Positions 50,803 to 58,867 of a stretch of 64,000 bases of DNA are shown here, piece after piece. Below the pieces are notes generated by a model. It was not told where the DNA came from, did not search any database, and was given only the letters and a program-made list of their open reading frames with translations. The translations under genes and the position numbers were made by a program. How positions within the stretch are numbered: the first letter of the stretch is position 1; each line of letters opens with the position of its first letter. The stretch spans positions 2,790,001 through 2,854,000 of the forward strand of contig NZ_OZ257250.1 of assembly GCF_965279545.1 (NCBI RefSeq). Direction: 5' to 3'. This stretch comes from Methylibium sp965279545 (GTDB taxonomy: Bacteria > Pseudomonadota > Gammaproteobacteria > Burkholderiales > Burkholderiaceae_C).

Positions 50803-50845
50803 CTTCCGCGGTCGGTGCCTCTTGTGATGCACTGACCGACGGAAG
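50803..50845 (-). promoter_or_regulatory. Candidate structured leader of rplM-rpsI mRNA
   Basis: CTTCC (50803-50807) pairs with GGAAG (50841-50845), and GTCGGT (50811-50816) pairs with ACCGAC (50835-50840). The two stems are separated by a three-base bulge and the loop is 18 bases. The structure ends 33 bases before the rplM start. Leaders bound by L13 are known in other bacteria; this may be a betaproteobacterial counterpart. Confidence 0.5.
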
Positions 50846-50941
50846 TACCGTGCGGGCGGGTGCGAGGCCTCTTAGGCGGAACATCGGGCGCACACGAGAC
50901 GCCCTGTCACTTCCCGGAGTCGGAAGACGGGAAAGCCTGTG

Positions 50942-50970
50942 AGTATAAGGCAGGTACGCACCTGCGAACA
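50942..50970 (-). promoter_or_regulatory. Candidate promoter of rplM with dyad
   Basis: The minus strand shows TATACT (50942-50947) as a -10 box with a weak -35 (TTCGCA/TGTTCG at 15-17 bases). GCAGGT and ACCTGC (50950-50965) form a perfect dyad with a four-base gap lying in the spacer. The remainder of the 50770-51075 gap is occupied by the rplM leader and the GNAT-gene promoter. Confidence 0.45.
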
Positions 50971-51045
50971 GCGCGACCCACTGCATACGGAGCAACTCCG
51001 GAGGGGACACCCCACCCAAGAATCCCTGCAGCCCATCTCACTCGC

Positions 51046-51067
51046 TACAATACAAGGGTAAACCCTT
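51046..51067 (+). promoter_or_regulatory. Promoter and operator-like dyad of the GNAT gene
   Basis: TACAAT (51046-51051) is a good -10 box. Overlapping the expected start point, AAGGGT (51054-51059) and ACCCTT (51062-51067) form a perfect dyad. The position would suit a repressor blocking RNA polymerase. The ATG follows nine bases after the dyad. Confidence 0.5.
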
Positions 51068-51075
51068 AATTCACC

Positions 51076-51807
51076 ATGCCGCCCGTGCCCGCAAGCTCCA
51101 GCAGCCTTGACCCGCTCACTGAACGGCCTGTTCAGCCCGAGCCGGCTTCGGTGCCGGCGCGCGGCGGCGTATTCCGGTGGGTTCCGATCCGCTCGCTTGC
51201 CGAACGCTACCGCAAACGGATCACGACCCACTTGATCGCGCTGCCTCCGGGCGACCGCTACCTGCGCTTCGGCCACACGGCGAGTGACGAGCAGATCGCC
51301 AACTACGTGACCGGCATCGACTTCGACCGTGATGAAGTGTTCGGCATCTTCAACCGTCGTCTCGAGTTGGTTGCGGTGGCGCATCTCGCGTACGAGCGCC
51401 CGCCACAGCTGAGCAGCCGTCCGGCGATGGTCGAATTCGGTGTTTCGGTGTTGCCGCAGGCCCGTGGCCGCGGCTACGGTGCCCGGTTGTTCGAACACGC
51501 TGTCATGCACGCCCGCAACCGGAGCACCGAGACCCTGTTCATCCATGCGCTGAGCGAGAACACGGCAATGCTGAAGATCGCCCGGAATGCAGGCGCCAAG
51601 GTGGTGCGTGACGGCAGCGAGTCGGAAGCGTGGCTGACGCTGCCGCCCGACACCTTGGCAAGCCAAGTCGAAGAGATGGTGGAAACCTATGCAGCCGAGG
51701 TCAACCATCGGATCATGCGCCATGCCATGCGCCTGGAGCACCTTTTCGACGCGGTGAACGAAGTCCGTGCGCAGTTCGCGAAAGGAGCCCACGTCGCCTC
51801 GGAATGA
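51076..51807 (+). CDS. GNAT family N-acetyltransferase
   Basis: The 243-residue protein has a GNAT fold. Strand 4 and the acetyl-CoA loop read MVEFGVSVLPQARGRGYGARLFEHAVMHARN, with the Q/RxxGxG/A motif as ARGRGYG. LFIHALSENTAMLKIARNAGAKVVR follows, with the conserved Asn and NAG. The N-terminal 35 residues are variable, and a C-terminal helical extension (about residues 195-243) is added to the domain. The substrate (amine or protein lysine) is unknown. It is transcribed divergently from rplM with a likely regulated promoter. Confidence 0.86.
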   Translation: MPPVPASSSSLDPLTERPVQPEPASVPARGGVFRWVPIRSLAERYRKRITTHLIALPPGDRYLRFGHTASDEQIANYVTGIDFDRDEVFGIFNRRLELVAVAHLAYERPPQLSSRPAMVEFGVSVLPQARGRGYGARLFEHAVMHARNRSTETLFIHALSENTAMLKIARNAGAKVVRDGSESEAWLTLPPDTLASQVEEMVETYAAEVNHRIMRHAMRLEHLFDAVNEVRAQFAKGAHVASE

Positions 51808-51933
51808 AGCGGGGACGTCGTGGTTGCGCGACAAGCACTCACCTGAGGGGATGCCGCGACCCGCCGGCGGTGACTAGCATGCCGGACCGACCGCGCAGTG
51901 CCGTGGCGTTTCCGTCACGCGACTTTCCCTTTC

Positions 51934-52650
51934 ATGACGATGCCCCATTGGCTGTATTTGCTGCTCGCGGGCGCCGCCTTGATCGGTGCATTCGCGGCCG
52001 GGCGGTACTCCCATTCGCACAGCCAGCGCAGGTCGCTGCCCAAACAATGGCTGGTGATGGCCCGGCCGGTACTCAATTCAGACGAAAGGCGCACGATGCG
52101 CATGCTGCGCGAGGCCTTGCCGCAGTACATCGTGCTCGCCAAGCTTCCGCTGGTTCGGCTTTGCCAGCCACGCGATCCGCGGCGGGTCCGCTACTGGTTC
52201 GACCTGCTCGGCAGCCTGCACGTCAGTTTCGCGGTCTGCAGCCCCAACGGGCGCGTCATCGCCGTCATTGACCTTGAACCCGAGCGCGGCGTGTCACGAC
52301 GCGCCAGCAGGATCAAGCAGTCGGTGCTCGATGCCTGCCGAATCCGCTACTTGTCGTGCCGGGCCGAGAACCTGCCACCGATGAGCGAGTTGCAATTGCT
52401 GCTGCGCCCCCAGGGCGCCGTGCCGCGCCAGGCGCCGCTGGCGCCGCCGCCGAAGAACTTCCAGCAAGCGCGCAGCACGCTGTCCGACACCGTGCGCACG
52501 CGCCGCGCCGAGCGATCGGCACGCTGGGCCGATTCGGGCTTCCCACAGGACTCGTTCTTCGCGCCCGACAGCCGGCTCGACGGCCCGAGCAGCGAGTTCG
52601 CGCCGATGTCAGCGCCCTCGCACGACTCGGCGCCAGGCTCCCTGCGCTGA
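51934..52650 (+). CDS. DUF2726 domain protein with N-terminal membrane anchor
   Basis: The roughly 238-residue protein starts with a hydrophobic helix (MPHWLYLLLAGAALIGAFAAGRY). Then comes a DUF2726 domain (about residues 35-160): LVMARPVLNSDERRTMRMLREALPQYIVLAKLPLVRLC, FAVCSPNGRVIAVIDLEP and SRIKQSVLDACRIRYLSC. The domain is distantly related to restriction-endonuclease-like folds. The remaining C-terminus (about 175-238) is Pro/Ser-rich and disordered. Start codon choice is uncertain: ATG 51934 or 51940, with no good ribosome site. It lies just before the SrkA-like kinase gene, in the same direction. Confidence 0.78.
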   Translation: MTMPHWLYLLLAGAALIGAFAAGRYSHSHSQRRSLPKQWLVMARPVLNSDERRTMRMLREALPQYIVLAKLPLVRLCQPRDPRRVRYWFDLLGSLHVSFAVCSPNGRVIAVIDLEPERGVSRRASRIKQSVLDACRIRYLSCRAENLPPMSELQLLLRPQGAVPRQAPLAPPPKNFQQARSTLSDTVRTRRAERSARWADSGFPQDSFFAPDSRLDGPSSEFAPMSAPSHDSAPGSLR

Positions 52651-52679
52651 ATGCGCTGCTCGCGTGCGAGCATCGCCGC

Positions 52680-53696
52680 ATGGAAAACGCAACACCGCAG
52701 CAGCCTTTTGCCGAACTGACACCGCACGCCGTGCTGGACGCGATGGCCGACGCCGGCCTCTACGGCGACGGCCGGCTGCTGCAGTTGAACTCCTACGAAA
52801 ACCGGGTGTTCCAGGTGGCCCTCGAGGACGGCAGCACCGTCGTCGCAAAATTCTACCGCCCCGCTCGCTGGAGCAACGCCCAAATCCTCGAAGAGCATGC
52901 CTACGCGCTCGAACTCGCTGCGGCAGAAGTGCCGGCGGTGCCGCCGCTGGTGCTGGACCGGCAAGTGGCCCGCGGCACGCTCGAAGTGTTCGGCGAGCCG
53001 CCGACGCTGGCGCAGCTCGGAACCGCGCGCTTCGCGGTCGCGCCGCGCCGCGCCGGGCGCGCGCCGGAGCTCGACGACCCGGAAGTGCTCGAATGGATCG
53101 GCCGCTTCATCGGCCGCCTGCACGCCGTGGGGCGGCAGCGGCCCTTCCTGCACCGACGCACGCTCGACGCCGACACGCTCGGCTGGACGCCGCGCGAATG
53201 GCTGCTGGACACGAACACGATCACGGCCGCCGAACTTCCTCGCTGGTCCGAAGTCTCTCGTCAGGCGCTCATGCTGGTCGCTCAGCATTTCGCGGCGGCC
53301 GCGCCGCTGCGCTCGCTGCGCCTGCACGGCGACTTCCACCCGGGCAACCTGTTGTGGACGCCGCAGGGGCCGCATTTCGTCGACCTCGACGACGCGGCGA
53401 TGGGGCCGGCCGTCCAGGACCTGTGGATGCTGCTGTCCGGCGACCCGGATGTCGCCCGGCAGCAGCTCGCCGCGCTGCTGGAAGGCTACGAGACCTTCTG
53501 CGACTTCGACCGCCGCGAGCTCGCGCTGATCGAGGCGCTGCGCACCTTGCGCATGATCCACCACAGCGCCTGGCTCGCGCAGCGCTGGGACGACCCGGCC
53601 TTCCCGGCCGCGTTTCCCTGGTTCGGCGCGCCGAGCTACTGGTCCCAGCAGATCGAGCACCTGCTGGTGCAGATCGAACTGATGACCGACGCCTAG
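52680..53696 (+). CDS. srkA: Stress-response Ser/Thr kinase, SrkA/RdoA (YihE) family
   Basis: The 338-residue protein has the aminoglycoside-phosphotransferase-like kinase fold of SrkA. It begins PFAELTPHAVLDAMADAGLYGDGRLLQLNSYENRVFQV, the family N-terminus. The ATP lysine is in TVVAKFYRPARW. The catalytic loop is LRLHGDFHPGNLLW and the metal motif is HFVDLDDAAMGP. SrkA is known in E. coli to phosphorylate proteins and counter stress-induced death. The ATG follows the DUF2726 gene by 29 bases. It converges on htpG. Confidence 0.92.
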   Translation: MENATPQQPFAELTPHAVLDAMADAGLYGDGRLLQLNSYENRVFQVALEDGSTVVAKFYRPARWSNAQILEEHAYALELAAAEVPAVPPLVLDRQVARGTLEVFGEPPTLAQLGTARFAVAPRRAGRAPELDDPEVLEWIGRFIGRLHAVGRQRPFLHRRTLDADTLGWTPREWLLDTNTITAAELPRWSEVSRQALMLVAQHFAAAAPLRSLRLHGDFHPGNLLWTPQGPHFVDLDDAAMGPAVQDLWMLLSGDPDVARQQLAALLEGYETFCDFDRRELALIEALRTLRMIHHSAWLAQRWDDPAFPAAFPWFGAPSYWSQQIEHLLVQIELMTDA

Positions 53697-53736
53697 CTGT
53701 TGAGTTCCAGGAGGTTGCTCGCGGCCGGGATGCGGC

Positions 53737-55614
53737 TCAGACCAGCAGCCGGTTCACGCGCTGTACGTAGGCGGCCGGGTCGTCGAGCTGCCCGCCCTCG
53801 GCCAGCACGGCCTGGTCGAACAGCACCTGCGCCAGGTCGTCGAAGCGCTCGGCGCCGTCCAGTCGCTTGACCAGCGCATGCTCCGTGTTCACCTCCAGGA
53901 TCGGCAGGCTGGCCGGCGCGCTCTGGCCGGCTTGCTTCAGCAGGCGCGCGAGATGTCCGCTGATGTCGCCGTCCTCCACCACCAGGCAGGCCGGTGAATC
54001 GACGAGCCGCGTCGTCACACGCACGTCCTTGGCACGGTCCTTCAGCGCGTCCTTCAGCTTCGCCAGCAGCGGTTTGAAGGCCTCGGCGGCGGCCTCGGCC
54101 TGCTGCTTCTCGCCCTCGTCCTGCAGCTTGCCCAGATCGACGGCGCCCTTGGCGACGCTCTGCAGCGGCTTGCCCTCGAACTCGAACAGGTGCGCGAGCA
54201 TCCACTCGTCGACGCGGTCGGTGAGCAACAGCACCTCGATGCCCTTCTTGCGGAACACCTCGAGCTGCGGGCTGTGGCGCGCCGCGGCCGCGGTGTCCGC
54301 GGTGATGTAGTAGACCGCCTCCTGACCATCCTTCATGCGCGTCACGTAGTCGGCCAGCGACACCCCCTCGTCGGCCTGCGTCGACGCGAAGCGCAGCAGC
54401 TTGGCCAGGCGCTCGCGGTTCGCATGGTCTTCGCCCACGCCTTCCTTCAACACCGCGCCGAATTCGCGCCAGAACGCGGCGTACTGATCGCGACGGGCAA
54501 CATCATCGCTGCCCGCCATCTCCTCCAGCATGCTCAGCACCCGCTTGGTCGACCCCTCGCGGATCGCCTTCACGTCGCGGCTTTCCTGCAACAGCTCGCG
54601 CGACACGTTCAGCGGCAGGTCGCTCGAGTCGATCACACCCTTGACGAAGCGCAGGTAGCTCGGCATCAACGCCTGCGCATCGTCCATGATGAAGACACGC
54701 TTCACGTACAGCTTGATGCCGCCCTGCCGGTCGCGGTTCCAGAGGTCATGCGGCGCCTTGGCCGGCAGGTAGAGCAGCTGGATGTACTCGCTGCGACCCT
54801 CGACGCGGTTGTGCGTGTACGCCAGCGGCGGCGTGCTGTCGTGGCTGAACTGCTCGTAGAAGCTCTTGTACTCGGCATCGGTGATCTCGCTCTTCGGGCG
54901 GGCCCACAAGGCCGCGGCCTTGTTGACCGTCTCCCAAGTCTCCTTCGTCACGTACTCGCTCTTCTCTGCGTCCCACAGCTGCTCGCGCATCAGGATCGGC
55001 AAGGAAATGTGATCGGAGTAACGCCCGATGACGGACTTGAGCTTCCAGGCACTCAGGAATTCGTCCTCGCCTTCGCGCAGGTGCAGCGTCACCGCGGTGC
55101 CGCGCTGCGCGCGCGTGAGGTTCTCGACCTCGAAGTCCCCGGTGCCGGCGCTGCTCCAGCGCACACCCTGGTCCGGCTTCAGGCCGGCGCGGCGCGACTC
55201 GACCGTGATGCGGTCGGCAACGATGTAGCCGCTGTAGAAGCCGACGCCGAACTGGCCGATCAGCTGGGCATCCTTGGCCTGCTCGCCCGACAGCTTTCCG
55301 ACGAACTCGCGCGTGCCGCTCTTGGCGATGGTGCCGAGGTTCGCGATCGCCTCGTCGGCGCTCATGCCGATGCCGTTGTCGGCGATCGTGATCGTGCGCG
55401 CCTCGTTGTCGAAACTCACGCGAACGTCCAGCGTCGGCGCATCCTCGTACAGTGCGGTCTCGTTCAGTGCCTCGAAGCGCAACTTGTCGCAGGCATCGGA
55501 GGCGTTGGAAATCAGCTCGCGCAGGAAGATCTCCTTGTTAGAGTACAAGGAGTGGGTAACGAGGTGCAGCAGCTGTTGCACTTCGGCTTGGAATGACAGG
55601 GTCTGCTTGGTCAT
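53737..55614 (-). CDS. htpG: Molecular chaperone HtpG (Hsp90)
   Basis: The 625-residue protein has the Hsp90 N-terminal ATPase: LRELISNASDACDKLRFEAL, ADNGIGMSADEAIANLGTIAKSGTREF, GQFGVGFYSGYIVAD. The middle domain includes LPLNVSRELLQESRDVKAIREGSTKRVL and the C-terminal dimerisation domain is present. The start MTKQTLSFQAEVQQLL is the conserved one. A promoter closely matching the heat-shock sigma factor consensus lies upstream, so heat induction is expected. It converges on srkA with a 40-base gap. Confidence 0.97.
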   Translation of the reverse strand: MTKQTLSFQAEVQQLLHLVTHSLYSNKEIFLRELISNASDACDKLRFEALNETALYEDAPTLDVRVSFDNEARTITIADNGIGMSADEAIANLGTIAKSGTREFVGKLSGEQAKDAQLIGQFGVGFYSGYIVADRITVESRRAGLKPDQGVRWSSAGTGDFEVENLTRAQRGTAVTLHLREGEDEFLSAWKLKSVIGRYSDHISLPILMREQLWDAEKSEYVTKETWETVNKAAALWARPKSEITDAEYKSFYEQFSHDSTPPLAYTHNRVEGRSEYIQLLYLPAKAPHDLWNRDRQGGIKLYVKRVFIMDDAQALMPSYLRFVKGVIDSSDLPLNVSRELLQESRDVKAIREGSTKRVLSMLEEMAGSDDVARRDQYAAFWREFGAVLKEGVGEDHANRERLAKLLRFASTQADEGVSLADYVTRMKDGQEAVYYITADTAAAARHSPQLEVFRKKGIEVLLLTDRVDEWMLAHLFEFEGKPLQSVAKGAVDLGKLQDEGEKQQAEAAAEAFKPLLAKLKDALKDRAKDVRVTTRLVDSPACLVVEDGDISGHLARLLKQAGQSAPASLPILEVNTEHALVKRLDGAERFDDLAQVLFDQAVLAEGGQLDDPAAYVQRVNRLLV

Positions 55615-55675
55615 GGCGGCCTGAGAATCGTTGACAGGGTGCACGCGCATTGAGTGCCTGAACGTGCGCCGAGCA

Positions 55676-55703
55676 TTGTGGGGCCACCCGCGTGTCTTTC
55701 AAG
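55676..55703 (-). promoter_or_regulatory. RpoH (sigma-32) promoter of htpG
   Basis: On the minus strand CTTGAAA (55697-55703) is followed after 13 bases by CCCCACAA (55676-55683). These match the sigma-32 consensus CTTGAAA and CCCCATNT. The predicted start is about 55 bases before the htpG ATG. Confidence 0.82.
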
Positions 55704-55794
55704 ATCGCCTGGCCCCGAGTCGCGGACCGGACCACCGCTCTGCACCACAGCACACCCCATGGTGTGCGCAAGCGCCAAGGAGAACCACAACGCC

Positions 55795-57039
55795 ATGGAG
55801 ACGTCCGCTCTCGTCTTGCCCACGGCACCGCTGTGGACACTGGAAGGTCTGCGCGGCGCCGACCCCGTGCTGGGGATCGCGTTGCTCATCATCATCGCGG
55901 TCGTCACCGGCGAGGCCGTGCGTCGCTGGACCCGCCTGCCGCGGACCTGTGGCCACATGCTGGTCGGCGTGCTCGCCAGCCCGCTGGCCTTGCGCTTGCT
56001 GGAGCGCACCGACCTCGACCCATGGAAGCCCCTGCTCGATCTGGCCGTCGGCGTGCTGGTGTTCGAGCTCGGTTCGCGCATCCGCCCGCGCTGGCTGTTC
56101 GACAACCCGACGCTGGCGCTCCAGTGCGTGGCCGAGGCCCTGCTGGCCGCCGCCGCCGTCACCGTGGGCCTGGTGATGCTGGGGGCGCCGGCGATGTCGG
56201 CCGCACTGGCCGGTGCGGTCGCGATGGCCACCTCGCCGGTCATCACGATGGCGGCGGTGCACGAAACCCAGCCGCGGGGTCAGGTGACCGAGCGACTGCT
56301 CATGATGACGGCGCTCAACAGCGTGCTCGCCGTGCTGGCGCTCAAGATCTGGCGCGTGATCGCGGCCGCCGATGCGCCACTGAGTTCGGAGTGGCTGCCG
56401 GCGCTGGCCAACGCCGTCTACGTGTTGTGCGGCTCCTTCCTGCTCGGTGCGCTGCTCGGCTTGCTGCTCACCTGGATGTCCAAGCCCATGCGCCGCACGA
56501 TGGCCAGCGCGGTGCTGCAGATCGGCCTGTTGGTGCTCGGCGCCCTGCTCGCCGCGCAGTGGACGCTGTCGCCGCTGCTGGCGCTGCTGGTGGCCGGCAT
56601 CGTGGCGCGCACGCGCATGGGACATGGCCTGACCGTCGAGCCCCAGCTCGGCACCGCCGGTGCCGCCCTCACGGTGCTGCTGTTCGTGAGCCTCGGACTG
56701 GTCAGCTCGGTCGAGAGCTACTGGAGCCTGTGGCCCTGGGCGCTGGCGATCATCGTCGCGCGTGCACTCGGCAAGGGGCTGGCGGTCGCTGCACTGGCGC
56801 GTCCCAGCGGCCTGAGCATGCGCCAGGCACTGGCCCTCACGGTGGCGCTGCAGCCGATGGCGCAGTCGGCCCTGCTGCTGGGGGCCAGCACCTACGGCTG
56901 GCCGGCCGACGCGCCGGTCGTCGACGCCGGCGTGCTGCAGGCACTGGTGATCGCCGTCACGCTGATGCAGCTCAGCGGTCCCGTGTGGTCGGTGCTCGGC
57001 CTGCGCCGCCTCGCCCGTGAAGTCCCGGAACGGAGCTGA
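55795..57039 (+). CDS. CPA2-type cation:proton antiporter
   Basis: The 414-residue membrane protein has about 12-13 hydrophobic helices. Family features are GIALLIIIAVVTGEAVRRWTRLPRTCGHMLVGV, LLDLAVGVLVFELGSRIRPRWL and SAALAGAVAMATSPVITMAAVHE. VTERLLMMTALNSVLAVLALKIW follows. These correspond to the Na+/H+ exchanger (KefB/NhaS3-like) domain. The usual Asp pair of the ion site is not obvious (TSPVI rather than SDTV). There is no C-terminal RCK/TrkA domain. AAGGAG lies some 12 bases before the ATG. It is translated just before ybdK, three bases apart. The ion transported is unknown. Confidence 0.82.
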   Translation: METSALVLPTAPLWTLEGLRGADPVLGIALLIIIAVVTGEAVRRWTRLPRTCGHMLVGVLASPLALRLLERTDLDPWKPLLDLAVGVLVFELGSRIRPRWLFDNPTLALQCVAEALLAAAAVTVGLVMLGAPAMSAALAGAVAMATSPVITMAAVHETQPRGQVTERLLMMTALNSVLAVLALKIWRVIAAADAPLSSEWLPALANAVYVLCGSFLLGALLGLLLTWMSKPMRRTMASAVLQIGLLVLGALLAAQWTLSPLLALLVAGIVARTRMGHGLTVEPQLGTAGAALTVLLFVSLGLVSSVESYWSLWPWALAIIVARALGKGLAVAALARPSGLSMRQALALTVALQPMAQSALLLGASTYGWPADAPVVDAGVLQALVIAVTLMQLSGPVWSVLGLRRLAREVPERS

Positions 57040-57042
57040 ACC

Positions 57043-58155
57043 ATGCCCTTGCAAGACTTCACCCCCTCCGAAGCGCTGACGCTCGGGGTCGAGCTCGAAC
57101 TGCAGCTGCTCAGCACCCACGACTTCGATCTCGCCCCGCAGGCCGAAGACCTGCTGCGCGAAACCGCGAAGCACGGCGGCGCCTGGGACATCAAGCCCGA
57201 GATCACGCGCAGCATGATCGAGATCGGCAGCTCGGTGCAGCGCCGCCACGGCCCGTTGCGCGACGAGTTGCGCGACATGCGCGATCAGCTCGCCCGTGCG
57301 GCACGCAAGCTCAACATCGCCATCGCCGGCGGCGGCACTCACGCCTACCAGCACTGGAGCGAGCAGCAGATCTTCCCGGCCGAGCGCTTTCGCTACATCA
57401 GCGAGCTGTACGGTTACCTCGCCAAGCAGTTCACCGTGTTCGGCCAGCATGTGCACGTCGGCTGCCCGGACGGCGACCAGGCGCTGTGGCTGCTGCACGC
57501 CTTGAGCCGTTACGTCCCCCATTTCATCGCGCTGAGCGCGTCGTCGCCCTATGTGCAAGGGCAGGACACCGGTTTCGACTCGGCACGGCTCAACTCGGTA
57601 TTCGCCTTCCCGCTATCGGGTCGTGCGCCCTTCGTGCGCAGCTGGGACGAGTTCGGCGGCTATTTCGACAAGATGACCGCCACCGGCGTCGTGCAGTCGA
57701 TGAAGGACTTCTACTGGGACATCCGGCCCAAGCCCGAGTTCGGCACCATCGAGCTGCGCGTGTGCGACACGCCGCTCACCGTCGACAAGGCCGCGGCGTT
57801 GGCCTGCTACCTGCAGTGCATCTGCCGCCAGCTGCGCGAAGAGAAGCCGTTCGAGCCGAGCGAGGACGACTACCTGGTCTACACCTTCAACCGCTTCCAG
57901 GCCTGCCGCTTCGGTCTCGATGGCGAGATCGTCGACCCCAAGACCAAGCAGCGTTCACGGCTGCGTGACGACATCCTGCGCACGCTGACGCGCCTCGATG
58001 AGCACGCGCTCGACCTCGAGGCCCTCGACGCGACGCAATTGCTGCGCGACTCCCTGTTCGACGGCAACGATGCGCGCTGGCTGCGTGCGCAGCGGGCGAC
58101 CTTGCTGCCGCTGCCGGCCGTGGTGGAATCGGCGGCGCGGCGCTGGGTGGACTGA
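57043..58155 (+). CDS. ybdK: Carboxylate-amine ligase, YbdK family
   Basis: The 370-residue protein is a GCS2-family enzyme. Motifs are LGVELELQLLSTHDFDLAP, IKPEITRSMIEIGSSV, IAGGGTHAYQHW, FGQHVHVGCPDGDQAL and FYWDIRPKPEFGTIELRVCDTP. E. coli YbdK has weak glutamate-cysteine ligase activity; the physiological reaction is unknown. It starts three bases after the antiporter stop, so the two are cotranscribed. Coupling of thiol or amide ligation with ion export, as in the Kef-glutathione link, is only speculation. Confidence 0.92.
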   Translation: MPLQDFTPSEALTLGVELELQLLSTHDFDLAPQAEDLLRETAKHGGAWDIKPEITRSMIEIGSSVQRRHGPLRDELRDMRDQLARAARKLNIAIAGGGTHAYQHWSEQQIFPAERFRYISELYGYLAKQFTVFGQHVHVGCPDGDQALWLLHALSRYVPHFIALSASSPYVQGQDTGFDSARLNSVFAFPLSGRAPFVRSWDEFGGYFDKMTATGVVQSMKDFYWDIRPKPEFGTIELRVCDTPLTVDKAAALACYLQCICRQLREEKPFEPSEDDYLVYTFNRFQACRFGLDGEIVDPKTKQRSRLRDDILRTLTRLDEHALDLEALDATQLLRDSLFDGNDARWLRAQRATLLPLPAVVESAARRWVD

Positions 58156-58279
58156 GCTACTGCACGAGATCGACGACGCCTCGCCGAGTCGGCTCGACGA
58201 CAGGTCTGCCCACCGGCCGGGGAGACACGTGTCGCCGACACCGCTGTGACAAGCGTCGCATCGCGGCCGGCCGAGGGCA

Positions 58280-58323
58280 GGGCTCGTGGTGTTCCAGCCA
58301 ACCGGCCCGCACACCACGAGCCC
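58280..58323. repeat. Perfect 13-bp inverted repeat before the thiamine-binding gene
   Basis: GGGCTCGTGGTGT (58280-58292) and ACACCACGAGCCC (58311-58323) are exact reverse complements around an 18-base loop. The 58156-58503 gap also holds the palindrome GACACGTGTC (58224-58233). No convincing gene is seen in this 348-base gap, and a thiamine-pyrophosphate riboswitch consensus was not recognised. The hairpin could terminate ybdK transcription without a T run or regulate the next gene. Confidence 0.75.
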
Positions 58324-58503
58324 CGCTTCTTCATCTGCCTGCACGCTGGCGCAGACAGTGCAGGCCTGCGTGGCGACCTCGGGCACAGAGCTTGCGCAAC
58401 AGGCCTGCGACATCGGATGCGAACGGCATTCGAGCGTTATCAGCCCTGCCCCGCCTGCGCCACCGGCATGGGCCCTGCGCCCCTGCCGAAAAAGGAGACT
58501 CCC

Positions 58504-58812
58504 ATGGTTCTGCTCGAATTCTCGATGGCCCCATTCGCCAAGGGCGAAAGCGTCAGCCCCTTCGTCGCCCGCTCGCTCGACATCATCGACAAGAGCGGCG
58601 TGCCCTACCAGCTCACGCCGATGGGCACGATCCTGGAAGGCGAGTGGAACGAGGTGATGGCGGTCGTCACGGCCTGCTTCGAAGCGATGAGCGCCGATTG
58701 CGACCGCGTGGGCACGCAGATCAAGATCGACTACCGCGCCGGCCCGGGCGGGCGCCTGCAGTCCAAGCTCGAGTCGGTCCAGCAAAAGCTCGGTCGCACA
58801 CTGTCGACCTGA
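58504..58812 (+). CDS. Thiamine-binding protein, MTH1187/YkoF family
   Basis: The 102-residue ferredoxin-like protein has the family pattern MVLLEFSMAPFAKGESVSPFVARSLDIIDKSGVPYQLTPMGTILEG. EVMAVVTACFEAMSADCDRVGTQIKIDYR follows. MTH1187-type proteins form tetramers and related YkoF binds thiamine. It has an excellent AAGGAG ribosome site. It stands alone between ybdK and the H-NS gene, with no thiamine genes nearby, so the ligand in this organism is unproved. Confidence 0.9.
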   Translation: MVLLEFSMAPFAKGESVSPFVARSLDIIDKSGVPYQLTPMGTILEGEWNEVMAVVTACFEAMSADCDRVGTQIKIDYRAGPGGRLQSKLESVQQKLGRTLST

Positions 58813-58867
58813 GGGCACGACGGCCGCGCCCCGGCCCGCGGCCGTCGCGCGGGCCTTCGGCTCGGGC

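Noticed and set aside
55699..57558. A 619-codon minus-strand open frame
   Set aside because: It lies antisense to the antiporter and ybdK, both well supported. The product is low complexity and starts inside unrelated coding sequence.
58156..58503. Thiamine-pyrophosphate or cobalamin riboswitch before the thiamine-binding gene
   Set aside because: I could not find the conserved cores of either class. Only a plain 13-bp inverted repeat and a short palindrome are present.
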